NCBI RefSeq assembly: GCF_023151555.2
Contig: NZ_CP100425.1
Coordinates: 2,728,001-2,792,000 of the forward strand
Reading direction: 5' to 3'
DNA: 64,000 nt
From: Photobacterium sp. CCB-ST2H9
GTDB taxonomy: Bacteria; Pseudomonadota; Gammaproteobacteria; Enterobacterales; Vibrionaceae
The first letter of the stretch is position 1. Every line of letters begins with the position of its first letter. The position numbers and the translations under genes are program-made. A model generated the notes under the pieces. It did no database searches. It had not been told where the DNA came from and saw nothing but the letters and a program-made list of their open reading frames with translations. Positions 36,509 through 45,563 of the stretch are shown piece by piece.

Positions 36509-37123
36509 TCAGGCTTGCGTATCCACATTGCTGCCCGGAGCAGCTTTGGAAACCATCACCATCGCCGGACGAACCACACGGCCGTTCAGCTCATAACCTT
36601 TCTGCAGGACCATCATCACCGTATTCGGCGCATGTTCCGCGCTTTCCTGCATTGACATAGCCTGATGGAATTCAGGATTAAAAGCTTCACCCAGCGGGTT
36701 AATTGCTTTCAGGCCGAATTTCTCAACCGTGTCTGTCATCGTTTTCAGAGTCAGCTCGACACCTTCAACCATTGGCTTGATGGTTTCATCTTCTTTGTCT
36801 GCCACTTCCAGTGCGCGTTCCATATTGTCGATCACTGGCAGCAGTTCACCGGCAAATTTCTCCAGCGCAAATTTACGCGCTTTGTCAATTTCCTGCTCGC
36901 TGCGGCGACGCATGTTTTCAACATCTGCACGGGCACGCAGCACGGCGTCCTGCTGGTCTTTCACTTTGGCTTCACTGGCTGCCAGAGCCGCTTCCAGTTC
37001 TTCGATACGGGACAGTGCCATCGCTTCCGGAGACAGTTCATCTGCAACCTGCTCAGCTTCTGCTGAAGCCACTTGCTCCTGCTGCAGTTCTTCTTCCTGT
37101 AACACTTCGTCTTTCTTGCTCAT
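36509..37123 (-). CDS. grpE: Nucleotide exchange factor GrpE
   Basis: A 204-aa GrpE: an acidic N-terminus, a long helix (about residues 35-95) with [19 protein letters not shown], and the C-terminal beta domain with [12 protein letters not shown] and [17 protein letters not shown]. It releases ADP from DnaK. It is a single gene with a sigma-32 promoter, divergent from nadK. Confidence 0.98.
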   Translation of the reverse strand: MSKKDEVLQEEELQQEQVASAEAEQVADELSPEAMALSRIEELEAALAASEAKVKDQQDAVLRARADVENMRRRSEQEIDKARKFALEKFAGELLPVIDNMERALEVADKEDETIKPMVEGVELTLKTMTDTVEKFGLKAINPLGEAFNPEFHQAMSMQESAEHAPNTVMMVLQKGYELNGRVVRPAMVMVSKAAPGSNVDTQA

Positions 37124-37218
37124 GCTTTCGCTACTCCGCTAAGCTCAAAAAGGTGAATGCATGGCCGATGCGCCGAACAAACGCGACCAATCGACCACTC
37201 TTAAAACGTGATGGGCAT

Positions 37219-37247
37219 ATTATGGGGATGAAGTTCAACGATTCAAC
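37219..37247 (-). promoter_or_regulatory. Sigma-32 promoter of grpE
   Basis: On the minus strand, GTTGAAT (37241-37247) and CCCCATAAT (37219-37227) are separated by 13 bases. The -10 box is nearly perfect for sigma-32. It lies 96 bases before the grpE start. Confidence 0.8.
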
Positions 37248-37326
37248 CCGAGATCGACGACAAAGGGCGACAATTCATCATTGCTGAGGCTATACTGGCC
37301 CCATTCTTACCCGTTGGATCAAGGAC

Positions 37327-38205
37327 ATGACGCGCCCGTTTGAAATCATTGCCCTGATTGGCAAACCGAGAAACCCTGATGCGCTTCACACACACACCAG
37401 CCTGTACCACTGGCTGACCGCCAAAGGCTACCAGGTACTGGTTGATCACCGGCTTGCCCATGATCTGGATGTCCCGGCCGACGCCCTGTGCGATTTGCTC
37501 ACCATCGGCGACCGCGCCAACCTGGCCATTGTCGTCGGGGGTGACGGTAACATGTTAGGCGCCGCACGGGTACTCTCACGTTTTGATATCTCTGTAATTG
37601 GCGTCAACCGCGGCAATCTGGGCTTTCTGACTGATCTGGATCCGGACAATTTCGAACAGGAACTGGAAAAAGTCCTCGACGGTGAGTTCGTCATCGAACA
37701 CCGCTTTCTGCTGGAAGCTGAAATCCACCGCCACGGCCAGATTAAAAGCCGGAATGCAGCGCTGAATGAAGCCGTCCTGCACCCGGACAAAATCGCCCAT
37801 ATGATTGAGTTTGAGGTCTATATTGACGAGCATTTTGCCTTCTCGCAGCGTTCGGACGGTCTGATCATTGCCACACCAACCGGCTCGACCGCCTACTCGC
37901 TGTCCGGCGGCGGCCCGATTCTGTCACCGAGCCTGAACGCGATTACCCTGGTCCCCATGTTCCCGCATACTCTGTCGAGCCGCCCGCTGGTGGTCGACGG
38001 CAACCGCCGGATCAAACTCATTGTGCCGGATGACGGCCGGACCCTGGAAGTCAGTTGCGACGGTCAGGTCTCACTGCCCGTCAATCCCGGCGATGAAATT
38101 CATATCTATCAGAGCCCGGACCAGCTCCAGCTGATCCACCCGAAAAGCTACAGCTACTACAACATCCTGCGCGGCAAGCTGGGCTGGTCCAGCAAACTGT
38201 TTTGA
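37327..38205 (+). CDS. nadK: NAD kinase
   Basis: A 292-aa enzyme that phosphorylates NAD to NADP. The catalytic motif is [13 protein letters not shown] near residue 60, and the second conserved region is [19 protein letters not shown] near 175-195. The length equals E. coli NadK (292 aa). It is divergent from grpE and closed by a strong terminator. Confidence 0.98.
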   Translation: MTRPFEIIALIGKPRNPDALHTHTSLYHWLTAKGYQVLVDHRLAHDLDVPADALCDLLTIGDRANLAIVVGGDGNMLGAARVLSRFDISVIGVNRGNLGFLTDLDPDNFEQELEKVLDGEFVIEHRFLLEAEIHRHGQIKSRNAALNEAVLHPDKIAHMIEFEVYIDEHFAFSQRSDGLIIATPTGSTAYSLSGGGPILSPSLNAITLVPMFPHTLSSRPLVVDGNRRIKLIVPDDGRTLEVSCDGQVSLPVNPGDEIHIYQSPDQLQLIHPKSYSYYNILRGKLGWSSKLF

Positions 38206-38225
38206 GCCCATCACCGCTCCCTGCC

Positions 38226-38253
38226 AAAGCCAGCCTGATGCTGGCTTTTTTAT
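38226..38253 (+). terminator. Terminator of nadK
   Basis: A 9-bp stem AAAGCCAGC/GCTGGCTTT with a CTGAT loop followed by TTTT. Confidence 0.92.
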
Positions 38254-38315
38254 TGCCTGACAGAAACTTACCCTGTATCACAAAATCAGACGGAAATTTT
38301 TGATCCAGCACTTTA

Positions 38316-38353
38316 CTGTATGTAAATACAGTATATACTGTGCAAATAAACAG
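38316..38353 (+). promoter_or_regulatory. Two LexA (SOS) boxes in front of recN
   Basis: Box 1 (38316-38331) is CTGT-N8-ACAG with ATGTAAAT inside. Box 2 (38338-38353) is CTGT-N8-ACAG with GCAAATAA inside. Both match the LexA core exactly and lie 22 bases apart (start to start), ending 26 bases before the recN start. RecN in E. coli also has more than one LexA box. Confidence 0.9.
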
Positions 38354-38379
38354 GTGTTGATTTAAACAGGTGAACACAC

Positions 38380-40047
38380 ATGCTGGCTCATATGACGATC
38401 TCTAATTTTGCTATTGTCAAAGATCTCGAATTCGAGATGAAACCTGGGATGACAACCATTACAGGTGAAACCGGTGCAGGGAAGTCCATTGCCATTGACG
38501 CACTGGGCTTATGTCTTGGCGACCGCGCCGAAGCCAGCATGGTCCGCCCCGGTGAAGCAAAAGCCGAAATTCATGCCACATTTTCCCTGCGCAATAATCA
38601 GGCAGCCCGCCGCTGGCTGGAAGATAATGAGCTGATGGAAGGCGAAGAATGCATTCTGCGTCGTGTGATCACCAAAGAAGGCCGTTCCCGCGGTTTTATT
38701 AATGGCAGCCCGGTTCCGGCTTCCCAGCAAAAAGCGCTGGGCCAGCTTCTGATCAACATTCATGGTCAGCATGCGCACCAGATGCTGATGCGTCCTGAAC
38801 ACCAGCAGGAGATGCTGGATAACTATGCCGGTCACCATCCCCTGATGGAAAAAGTCCGCAGTGACTATCAGGCCTGGCGCCAGGCAAAGAATGAGCTCAA
38901 CCGACTGAGCCAGAGCCGTGCCGACAACGAAGCACAGAAACAACTGATCCAATATCAGGTCAAAGAACTGAACGACCTGGCTCTGGGCGAAGAAGAATTC
39001 GCGCAGATCGAAGAAGAACATAAACGCTTGTCGAACTCAGGCGATCTGGCACTGACCAGCCAGCATGCCCTGACCCTGCTGTATGAAGGGGAAGAAGTGA
39101 ACGCCCTGCAGCTTCTGCAACAAGCCAGCCAGCAGGTGATTGATCTGGGTGAAATGGACAGCCAGCTGAGCACCATTGCCCCGATGCTGGAAGAAGCCAT
39201 CATTCAGGTGCAAGAAGCCAGCCAGGAACTGCGCGGATATCTGGATCATCTGGATATGGACCCGCAACGTCTGGTCTATCTGGAAGAGCGGCTGGCAAAA
39301 ATTATGTCGTTGGCGCGCAAACATTATGTGATGCCCGCGGAGCTGTGGCAGAAACATCAGGATTTGCTGGCCGAACTGGACAACCTGGACGGCAGTGATG
39401 AAAAACTGGATGCGCTGGCCGATGCCGTTGAAGCCAAACGACTGGCGTTTCTGGACAGTGCCGAAAAGCTGAGCAAGAGCCGCCAGCGTTACGCCAAGGA
39501 ACTGAACAAAAAGATTTCACACAGCATGCACGAGCTGAGCATGGAAAAAGCCGTGTTCCAGATCGACATTCACAGCGATCCGGAGCGCATGCTGACGCCA
39601 TTGGGCTTTGACACCATCACCTTTATGGTTTCAACCAACCCGGGTCAGCCGTTGCAGCCGCTGGGTAAAGTGGCCTCTGGTGGTGAACTGTCGCGGATTT
39701 CATTGGCAATTCAGGTCATTACAGCCCAGAAAGTGGAAACACCGAGCCTGATTTTCGATGAAGTTGATGTGGGGATCAGCGGCCCGACAGCAGCGATTGT
39801 TGGCCGTATGCTGCGAACCCTGGGCGATTCGACACAAGTAATCTGTGTGACCCACCTGCCTCAGGTCGCTGGTTGCGGCCACCAACAGATGTTTGTCGCC
39901 AAGAAGACCAGTAAAGGCCAGACCGAAACCAACATGAAACCGCTGGATGAAAATTCCCGGATCAGCGAACTGGCAAGACTGCTGGGCGGCAGCGAAATCA
40001 CTGAGCGTACGCTTGCGAACGCGAAGGAATTACTGGTCGCGGCCTGA
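38380..40047 (+). CDS. recN: DNA repair protein RecN
   Basis: A 555-aa SMC-like ATPase of double-strand break repair. It begins [19 protein letters not shown], with Walker [11 protein letters not shown] (about residues 28-37), two coiled-coil arms around the middle, signature [16 protein letters not shown] and Walker [13 protein letters not shown]. The length is close to E. coli RecN (553 aa). It is a single gene under double LexA control. Confidence 0.98.
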   Translation: MLAHMTISNFAIVKDLEFEMKPGMTTITGETGAGKSIAIDALGLCLGDRAEASMVRPGEAKAEIHATFSLRNNQAARRWLEDNELMEGEECILRRVITKEGRSRGFINGSPVPASQQKALGQLLINIHGQHAHQMLMRPEHQQEMLDNYAGHHPLMEKVRSDYQAWRQAKNELNRLSQSRADNEAQKQLIQYQVKELNDLALGEEEFAQIEEEHKRLSNSGDLALTSQHALTLLYEGEEVNALQLLQQASQQVIDLGEMDSQLSTIAPMLEEAIIQVQEASQELRGYLDHLDMDPQRLVYLEERLAKIMSLARKHYVMPAELWQKHQDLLAELDNLDGSDEKLDALADAVEAKRLAFLDSAEKLSKSRQRYAKELNKKISHSMHELSMEKAVFQIDIHSDPERMLTPLGFDTITFMVSTNPGQPLQPLGKVASGGELSRISLAIQVITAQKVETPSLIFDEVDVGISGPTAAIVGRMLRTLGDSTQVICVTHLPQVAGCGHQQMFVAKKTSKGQTETNMKPLDENSRISELARLLGGSEITERTLANAKELLVAA

Positions 40048-40116
40048 CCTGGCTCGCGAAAAACGAATTCATTGCTTTTTCAGATGCAACTTTCAGACAT
40101 TTTGTGCGTCTCATCC

Positions 40117-40150
40117 CTCACCTACTCCCATGGATTAGGTGAGTTTTTTT
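40117..40150 (+). terminator. Terminator of recN
   Basis: An 8-bp stem CTCACCTA/TAGGTGAG followed by seven T. Confidence 0.88.
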
Positions 40151-40219
40151 ATGGTGCTTTCACTTTGTCTGTAACTTGCTTATCATCACAAGCAGAACTG
40201 AATTTTTTGCCGGGATGCT

Positions 40220-40576
40220 ATGAACTGGAAAACTTTTGCCGCGCTGGCGTTGAGTGTCAGCCTGCTGGGCGGCTGCTCTTTGGTTGAACGCTTGGTCTAC
40301 CGAATCGACATCAATCAGGGTAACTACCTGGATGAAAAGGGTATCGACAACCTGAGATACGGCATGAACCAGGAACAGGTCCGCTATGTACTGGGCTCCC
40401 CGATGCTGGTTGAGCCGGAATACCCGAACACCTGGTACTACGTGTTCTACCACAAACCGGGCCATCACGATCCGGAACAGAAAAACCTGATCCTCAAGTT
40501 CGATGCGAACCGACAATTGATCAGCATGAGTGGTGACTACCAGACCGGGACAAACTTTAACAAACCGTTGAATTAG
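40220..40576 (+). CDS. bamE: Outer membrane assembly lipoprotein BamE
   Basis: A 118-aa lipoprotein with lipobox LLGGC (C19) after a short signal peptide. The SmpA/OmlA fold is recognisable from IDNLRYGMNQEQVRYVLGSPML and the later WYYVFYHKPG strand. It is part of the BAM complex that inserts outer membrane proteins. It lies in the usual recN-bamE order and ends at a strong terminator. Confidence 0.96.
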   Translation: MNWKTFAALALSVSLLGGCSLVERLVYRIDINQGNYLDEKGIDNLRYGMNQEQVRYVLGSPMLVEPEYPNTWYYVFYHKPGHHDPEQKNLILKFDANRQLISMSGDYQTGTNFNKPLN

Positions 40577-40618
40577 GTTTACGCTTTGCTTTCTCAAGTC
40601 AATCTCATAAGACACAAA

Positions 40619-40648
40619 CTAAAAAGCTCGCCAAGGCGAGCTTTTTAG
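40619..40648. terminator. Bidirectional terminator between bamE and rnfH
   Basis: AAAAAGCTCGCC pairs with GGCGAGCTTTTT around a two-base centre; A and T runs on both sides serve both convergent genes. Confidence 0.92.
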
Positions 40649-40678
40649 TTTCAACATTTTCATCGCGCGTTAAATTGC

Positions 40679-41062
40679 TCAGGATGCTGTGTCGTCATTT
40701 TCTGCATCATCAGCATCGCTGTTCGTTGAAGCATCTTTCTGAGCTTTCTTGGCAGCCAGTGCTTCCAGCTTGGCCTGCTCGGCTCGCTTACGACGGATAT
40801 CTTTCGGATCAGCCAGGAGCGGACGATAAATTTCGATGCGATCGCCGTCGTGTACTGTGGCATCCAGTTTCACCGGACGACTGAACACCCCGACTTTGTT
40901 TTTCTTCAGAACGATCTCCGGGTACATCTCCAGCACACCCGAGCGCTCGATGATTTCCTGCACCGGCGTGTCTGCAGTAATCGCCAACTTGATCACCCGC
41001 TGGGTGTTCGGCAGCGCATACACGACTTCGACATGGATCAGATTGTTCTGTTCAGAGGTCAT
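40679..41062 (-). CDS. rnfH: RnfH family ubiquitin-like protein
   Basis: A 127-aa protein with a beta-grasp fold region: IHVEVVYALPNTQRVIKLAI, SGVLEMYPEI, and GDRIEIYRPLLADPKDIRRKRAE. An Ala/Asp-rich acidic tail follows. The start at 41062 overlaps the end of ratA by 11 bases, a conserved pairing. The cellular role is not settled. Confidence 0.93.
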   Translation of the reverse strand: MTSEQNNLIHVEVVYALPNTQRVIKLAITADTPVQEIIERSGVLEMYPEIVLKKNKVGVFSRPVKLDATVHDGDRIEIYRPLLADPKDIRRKRAEQAKLEALAAKKAQKDASTNSDADDAENDDTAS

Positions 41063-41486
41063 AAACTTCCCGTGCACGTTGGGTAAAAGCATTAACCATG
41101 TTATTGGTCAGTTCATGGAAAACTTTGCCAAAGACCGCTTCCACCAAAGCGTTGGTGAACTCAAAATCCAGCTTCAGCTCCACCTTACAGGCATCGGTAT
41201 CCAGCTCGGTGAAGTGCCAGCCACCCACTAACCTGCGGAACGGACCTTCCACCAGCTGCATGCTGATTAGATGAATACCTTCCAGTGTGTTGCGAGTCAC
41301 GAAGGTTTTTTTAATCCCGGCCTTGGAAACGTCCACCGACGCCATCATATGTTCAGTAGAGCTTTCCAGAATTTTGGTGCCACAGCATCCTGGCAAAAAT
41401 GCAGGATAAGACTCAACATCGTTCACCAGGTCAAACATTTGCTTGGCACTGAACGGGACCAGTGCAGAGCGACTGATTTGAGGCAT
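41052..41486 (-). CDS. ratA: RatA family START-like protein (coenzyme Q-binding / ribosome association toxin homologue)
   Basis: A 144-aa START/SRPBCC-fold protein beginning MPQISRSALVPFSAKQMFDLVNDVESYPAFLPGC. In E. coli RatA was reported to block 70S ribosome formation; homologues such as Coq10 bind ubiquinone, so the toxin role here is uncertain. It overlaps rnfH and is divergent from smpB. Confidence 0.93.
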   Translation of the reverse strand: MPQISRSALVPFSAKQMFDLVNDVESYPAFLPGCCGTKILESSTEHMMASVDVSKAGIKKTFVTRNTLEGIHLISMQLVEGPFRRLVGGWHFTELDTDACKVELKLDFEFTNALVEAVFGKVFHELTNNMVNAFTQRAREVYDL

Positions 41487-41628
41487 AGTTTCTCCTTAAC
41501 CCTATATCGCCGCTAATGATACCATTAGTCCGCGATCTGCCAAAGATTCCGTCGCCGCGTGAGCACCCTGGCACAGTCATTGGGAAAATCGTTCCCCCTA
41601 ACACCTTGAATACGTATAATAACGAGCT

Positions 41629-42111
41629 ATGGCAAAGAAAAAACCAAACAAGCCGGGCAGCAATACCATTGCGCTGAATAAGTCTGCCCGCCATGAATTC
41701 TCGATTCATGAAGAATATGAAGCCGGCATTTCGCTCCAGGGTTGGGAAGTGAAGTCCCTGCGCGCAGGTAAAGCAAATATTTCAGAAAGTTACGTGTTTT
41801 TACGGAATGGCGAGGCGTTTGTCTCCGGCATGACTATCACGCCGCTCAATGCCGCCTCAACACACGTGGTTGCCGACCCGGGCCGCGTGCGTAAGTTGCT
41901 GTTAAACCGCCGTGAACTCGACAAAATTACCGGTGCCGTGAACCGCGAAGGTGAAACCATCGTCGCACTTTCCCTGTACTGGAAGGGTTCATGGGTTAAA
42001 CTGAAATTAGGGACCGCGAAAGGTAAGAAACTTCACGACAAACGTGCTGACGCCAAAGACCGCGACTGGCAGCGCGATAAGGCACGAATTATGAAGCATA
42101 GTTCGCGGTAG
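41629..42111 (+). CDS. smpB: SsrA-binding protein SmpB
   Basis: A 160-aa tmRNA partner with the family motifs [37 protein letters not shown] and a basic C-terminal tail with [18 protein letters not shown] that reaches into the ribosomal mRNA channel. It lies directly upstream of the tmRNA gene, as in many gammaproteobacteria. Confidence 0.98.
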   Translation: MAKKKPNKPGSNTIALNKSARHEFSIHEEYEAGISLQGWEVKSLRAGKANISESYVFLRNGEAFVSGMTITPLNAASTHVVADPGRVRKLLLNRRELDKITGAVNREGETIVALSLYWKGSWVKLKLGTAKGKKLHDKRADAKDRDWQRDKARIMKHSSR

Positions 42112-42114
42112 TCA

Positions 42115-42142
42115 TTGACCCGGCAGAATTTTCTGCTAGTAT
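42115..42142 (+). promoter_or_regulatory. Promoter of ssrA
   Basis: TTGACC and TAGTAT are separated by 16 bases and end 13 bases before the tmRNA 5' end. The -35 box overlaps the region just after the smpB stop. Confidence 0.75.
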
Positions 42143-42155
42143 GGAACACCTCTTT

Positions 42156-42523
42156 GGGGCTGATTCAGGATTCGACAGGATCATGAAGGCCTGTGGAGCA
42201 TGCAGAGGTGCGGTTGGCCTCTTTAAAAAGCCGCAAAAAAATAGTCGCAAACGACGAAAACTACGCACTAGCAGCTTAATAACCTGCTTAGAGCCTATCC
42301 TCCCTAGCCTTAGCTCGTAGGACGGGGACCAAGGGTAGTCAAACCCAAACGAGATCGCGTGGATGCTTTGACCTGGGAGCTGAAGCGTTAAATCTAATTC
42401 AGGTATGTCTTAACGTGGCGTGTTTGTCCGCAGCGTTCTGACGAGAATAAAGACAAACTAAGCATGTAGCGCCATTGGTTAGAGTGATTTTGGACGCGGG
42501 TTCAACTCCCGCCAGCTCCACCA
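42156..42523 (+). ncRNA. ssrA: Transfer-messenger RNA
   Basis: A 368-base tmRNA that rescues stalled ribosomes. The 5' end GGGGCTG pairs with CAGCTCC near the 3' end, which finishes in ACCA. A T-loop GTTCAACTC lies at about 42500-42508. The tag reading frame at 42247-42279 encodes ANDENYALAA followed by TAA. Its 3' end is the usual target for tyrosine integrases and lies 166 bases before one here. Confidence 0.98.
42505..42523 (+). other. Putative left attachment site (attL) of the genomic island
   Basis: The 3' end of ssrA directly precedes a P4-type integrase and a sharp change to AT-rich accessory genes. The crossover core should lie in this end. A matching repeat marking the right end is not in the window, so the island extends beyond 64000. 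The exact limits of the repeat cannot be told without it. Confidence 0.6.
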
Positions 42524-42534
42524 AATCGCGATTT

Positions 42535-42560
42535 AAAGACGTCCACGGACGTCTTTTTTC
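42535..42560 (+). terminator. Terminator downstream of ssrA
   Basis: AAAGACGTCC/GGACGTCTTT stem followed by TTT, 12 bases after the tmRNA end. Confidence 0.88.
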
Positions 42561-42689
42561 TTGCCTATGAAATATAAAAATCAATAACTTACAATCCATT
42601 TAGGTCCATGAACGTCCAACTGTTGCTTTGATTTTTGGGTACACTGAGGTGTACACTGGCAAAAAGGAAGCAAGCGAGGTGTACCCATT

Positions 42690-43928
42690 ATGGCAAAGGT
42701 CACTACCAAACTGACGGATAAGGAAATTAAGGCCGCCAAACCCAGAGACAAAGAGTATCTGCTCTTTGATGGGGATGGACTGCGGCTCAGGATAAAGCCT
42801 TCAGGCTCAAAGCTCTGGCTTTTCAACTACAAACGCCCCTATTTCAGCAAACGCACCAACTTAAGCCTTGGCGCTTACCCCTCTGTTTCCCTCTCTCACG
42901 CACGCAAAGCGGTTATTGAAGCCCAAGGACTACTCGCACAAGACATTGACCCAAAGGTACACCGCGACGATCTGCAAACCAAAGAAGTGGCCCTGACCGA
43001 ACACACGGTTGAAAATATTAGCCGTCAATGGTTTGAGCTTAAACAGCACCAGGTCACCGAAGGCTATGCCGAAGACATTTGGCGTTCATTGGAGAAACAC
43101 GTTTTTCCAAGACTTGGCAGTGTACCCATAACCAAACTCACTGCCCCGCTTGTTATTGAGATATTAAGGCCGGTAGAAGCCTCAGGTAGCCTTGAAACCT
43201 TAAAGCGCATTGTGCAGCGCCTGAACGAGATGATGAACTATGCCGTTAACTGTGGCTTGGTCCATGCGAACCCGCTAACAGGCATAAGTGCTGCGTTCAA
43301 AAAGCCCAGCAAACAGAACATGGCTGCGCTTGAACCTGCCGAATTGCCAGAGCTCATGGCCGCTATTGCCAACGCCAGCATCAAACGCACAACACGCTGT
43401 TTGATCGAATGGCAGCTACACACCATGACACGACCTGCTGAAGCTTCCGGTGCACGTTGGGATGAAATCGACTTCGAAAATGAAGTTTGGACGATACCCG
43501 CAGAACGAATGAAGAAACGCCGTGAACACCGTATTCCACTGGCGGAGCAAGCGCTTACTCTCCTTGAAGTGATTAAGCCTTTGAGTGGTCATCGGGAATA
43601 TATCTTCCCGTCAGATCGTGACCCAAACAAACCCTGCAACAGCCAAACGGCAAATATGGCGTTGAAACGTATGGGTTTTGCGGGAAGACTCGTCAGCCAC
43701 GGCTTACGCTCGCTGGCTAGCACCACGCTAAATGAGCAAGGTTATGATACTGACCTCGTTGAAGCGGCACTTGCCCACGTAGACGATAACCAGGTTCGAG
43801 CAGCCTACAACCGCACTGATTATCTGGAACGTCGACGCCCTATGATGTGCTGGTGGAGCGAGCATATTGAGAAAGCCTCAACAGGCTCGCTCTCTGTGTC
43901 TGCGATTCCAAAGCTCAAAGTCATCTAG
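42690..43928 (+). CDS. P4-type tyrosine integrase
   Basis: A 412-aa site-specific recombinase. The N-terminal arm-binding domain of the P4/CP4-57 type is seen in KLTDKEIKAAKPRDKEYLLFDGDGL. The catalytic residues are R248 (MTRPAEASG), H337 and R340 (VSHGLRSLASTTL), H363 (LAHVDDN) and the nucleophile Y373 (AAYNR). All appear intact, so the element may still excise. It sits next to its ssrA target. Confidence 0.95.
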   Translation: MAKVTTKLTDKEIKAAKPRDKEYLLFDGDGLRLRIKPSGSKLWLFNYKRPYFSKRTNLSLGAYPSVSLSHARKAVIEAQGLLAQDIDPKVHRDDLQTKEVALTEHTVENISRQWFELKQHQVTEGYAEDIWRSLEKHVFPRLGSVPITKLTAPLVIEILRPVEASGSLETLKRIVQRLNEMMNYAVNCGLVHANPLTGISAAFKKPSKQNMAALEPAELPELMAAIANASIKRTTRCLIEWQLHTMTRPAEASGARWDEIDFENEVWTIPAERMKKRREHRIPLAEQALTLLEVIKPLSGHREYIFPSDRDPNKPCNSQTANMALKRMGFAGRLVSHGLRSLASTTLNEQGYDTDLVEAALAHVDDNQVRAAYNRTDYLERRRPMMCWWSEHIEKASTGSLSVSAIPKLKVI

Positions 43929-43934
43929 ACGCAA

Positions 43935-43968
43935 AAAAAGAGAGGGAGCCGCGGCTCCCTCTCTTTTT
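43935..43968. terminator. Bidirectional terminator between the integrase and alpA-like gene
   Basis: A 16-bp perfect stem (43935-43950 with 43953-43968), with A on the left and T on the right, isolates the two convergent genes. Confidence 0.93.
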
Positions 43969-43971
43969 TGT

Positions 43972-44169
43972 TTAATGGCGCCTATCAGCAATACGTTGCT
44001 CAAGCCAATCGTGGATTTCACTTTCGACCCACGCAACGGACCGACAACCAAGGGACACTTGCCCTGGAAAACGTTTGTCGTTGATATAGTTGTAAATGCT
44101 TGAGCGAGAAAGCCCCGTTACTGCCATCACCTCTTTCAACCTAATCAACTTAACAGGTTGTTTTTGCAT
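43972..44169 (-). CDS. AlpA-family excisionase-like regulator
   Basis: A 65-aa MerR-like helix-turn-helix protein with LIRLKEVMAVTGLSRSSIYNYI and the wing region FPGQVSLGCRSVAWVESEIHDWLEQR. AlpA regulators control integrase expression or excision of P4-like islands. It starts close to the mcrC end and faces the integrase. Confidence 0.93.
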   Translation of the reverse strand: MQKQPVKLIRLKEVMAVTGLSRSSIYNYINDKRFPGQVSLGCRSVAWVESEIHDWLEQRIADRRH

Positions 44170-44264
44170 AAATCACCTCGACATTAGTTGCTTCGGGGAG
44201 GTGATATATATCTATTATGGTTTTAATTAGCCGCTTAAAGACTCGACAAGAATACGTTTCATAT

Positions 44265-45563
44265 TCAAAGGATCAACTCACACTCGTCAGTAAATAGGTC
44301 ATAGGGCAATGCTCTAATCGTTAATTCCTCGTCACAATAAAAAGCGGGAAGAGCATCTTTAAAGTCCTCATGCGCCGGATAGATAAGATAAACCGTTCCG
44401 GTTCCTTGGAGGTACTTATGTCCATAAGCAAACATCTGATACATGTCAGATTGACAAATTTTGTATTTTTTCCGCGCGCTCGCATGCTTCTCGTTTATGC
44501 GCTTCCATTTGGTATCAGCAATATACAAAGGCTTTTTGGAACACCTTTCGCTTACCACAATATCAGGTTTGAGTCTAAACCAGTCTTGCTCCCTTCCATA
44601 CATTGGTGTGTGAGTGACTAGTGAGGAACTACTAGCTTGGCACTTCAATGCCAAATCATTGGGAAGAGATTTTCCTAACATAGTTGCCACATAACACTCA
44701 AAAAGAGTCTCCATTGGGAAAAGCATCGATATGCCGTTACTTTTCCCTGACAAAGAAATTGGGGATTGGTAGCAAAGAATTAGCTCACACCAGGGCTTAA
44801 GGGGCCGATAGTGAATAAGAGAGCGGTCATTTGACCACTTCCTAAAATCAAAACTATGATGTTGTGAAAGGGGGATCTCATTGAGAGCAAATTGCAACTC
44901 ACTTCCTAAACGCAGGTTGTCACTATTTTTCGACCACTTCATTACCTGAGTTAATGCAGAACGTATCAACCTATTTTCTGCACGATCAGATAAGAACTCA
45001 TCGTAGGCAACGTAGAAATGGTTCAAACTACCCGGCCGTTGATTAATTTGCTTTGAAGTTTGTAATTGCCCCTTTAAGTATGGTTTACGATCATGGACTC
45101 TAGTGTATTGATTGCGAATCCCCTTCTTAATCAGGTTGGCGACCTCCTGCAAGAAGTAGCCAATAAGAATTTCAAATAATGGACGGTCTAGTGTCTGAAG
45201 ATTGGAATTTTCAAAGCTATGCAATTTAAGCTTTTGAACTGTCGAAAGCATTTTCAATAGCACACTTTTCAACCCATCAACATCTCCCTCTTCCATGATT
45301 TTGGGTAAAATTTCAACTCGGGTTCCACATGGCGTCTCTAGAAGGCCAACATAGTTGATGACTTGAAGTGCAATTGAACTACCGTACTTTTTGACCTTAA
45401 TAAGATCGACTGACTCTTGGTTGTTACCCCGACCATTGACCAATAACCATTCAAAGGCTTTTCTCGGAATAGAGTGGCAATCAATGCTAGATTCATTGCC
45501 CCCATTTACCAATAAACCATACTCTCTAATGGTAACTACTGAGATAGGTTCTCGATGTCGCAT
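44265..45563 (-). CDS. McrC-like nuclease subunit of a type IV restriction system
   Basis: A 432-aa McrC homologue. The PD-(D/E)xK site is D334 (LKPDIVV) with D350 and K352 (YIADTKWK). FPMETLFECYVA (about 282-293) is the typical McrC helix. The N-terminal domain binds the McrB ring. Its start codon overlaps the mcrB stop in TAATG (45561-45565), so it is translationally coupled to mcrB. It would cut DNA carrying modified bases. Confidence 0.92.
   Translation of the reverse strand: MRHREPISVVTIREYGLLVNGGNESSIDCHSIPRKAFEWLLVNGRGNNQESVDLIKVKKYGSSIALQVINYVGLLETPCGTRVEILPKIMEEGDVDGLKSVLLKMLSTVQKLKLHSFENSNLQTLDRPLFEILIGYFLQEVANLIKKGIRNQYTRVHDRKPYLKGQLQTSKQINQRPGSLNHFYVAYDEFLSDRAENRLIRSALTQVMKWSKNSDNLRLGSELQFALNEIPLSQHHSFDFRKWSNDRSLIHYRPLKPWCELILCYQSPISLSGKSNGISMLFPMETLFECYVATMLGKSLPNDLALKCQASSSSLVTHTPMYGREQDWFRLKPDIVVSERCSKKPLYIADTKWKRINEKHASARKKYKICQSDMYQMFAYGHKYLQGTGTVYLIYPAHEDFKDALPAFYCDEELTIRALPYDLFTDECELIL

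Noticed and set aside
42399..42599. A 66-aa minus-strand frame across the ssrA 3' end
   Set aside because: It lies over the tmRNA gene and its terminator and has no ribosome site.
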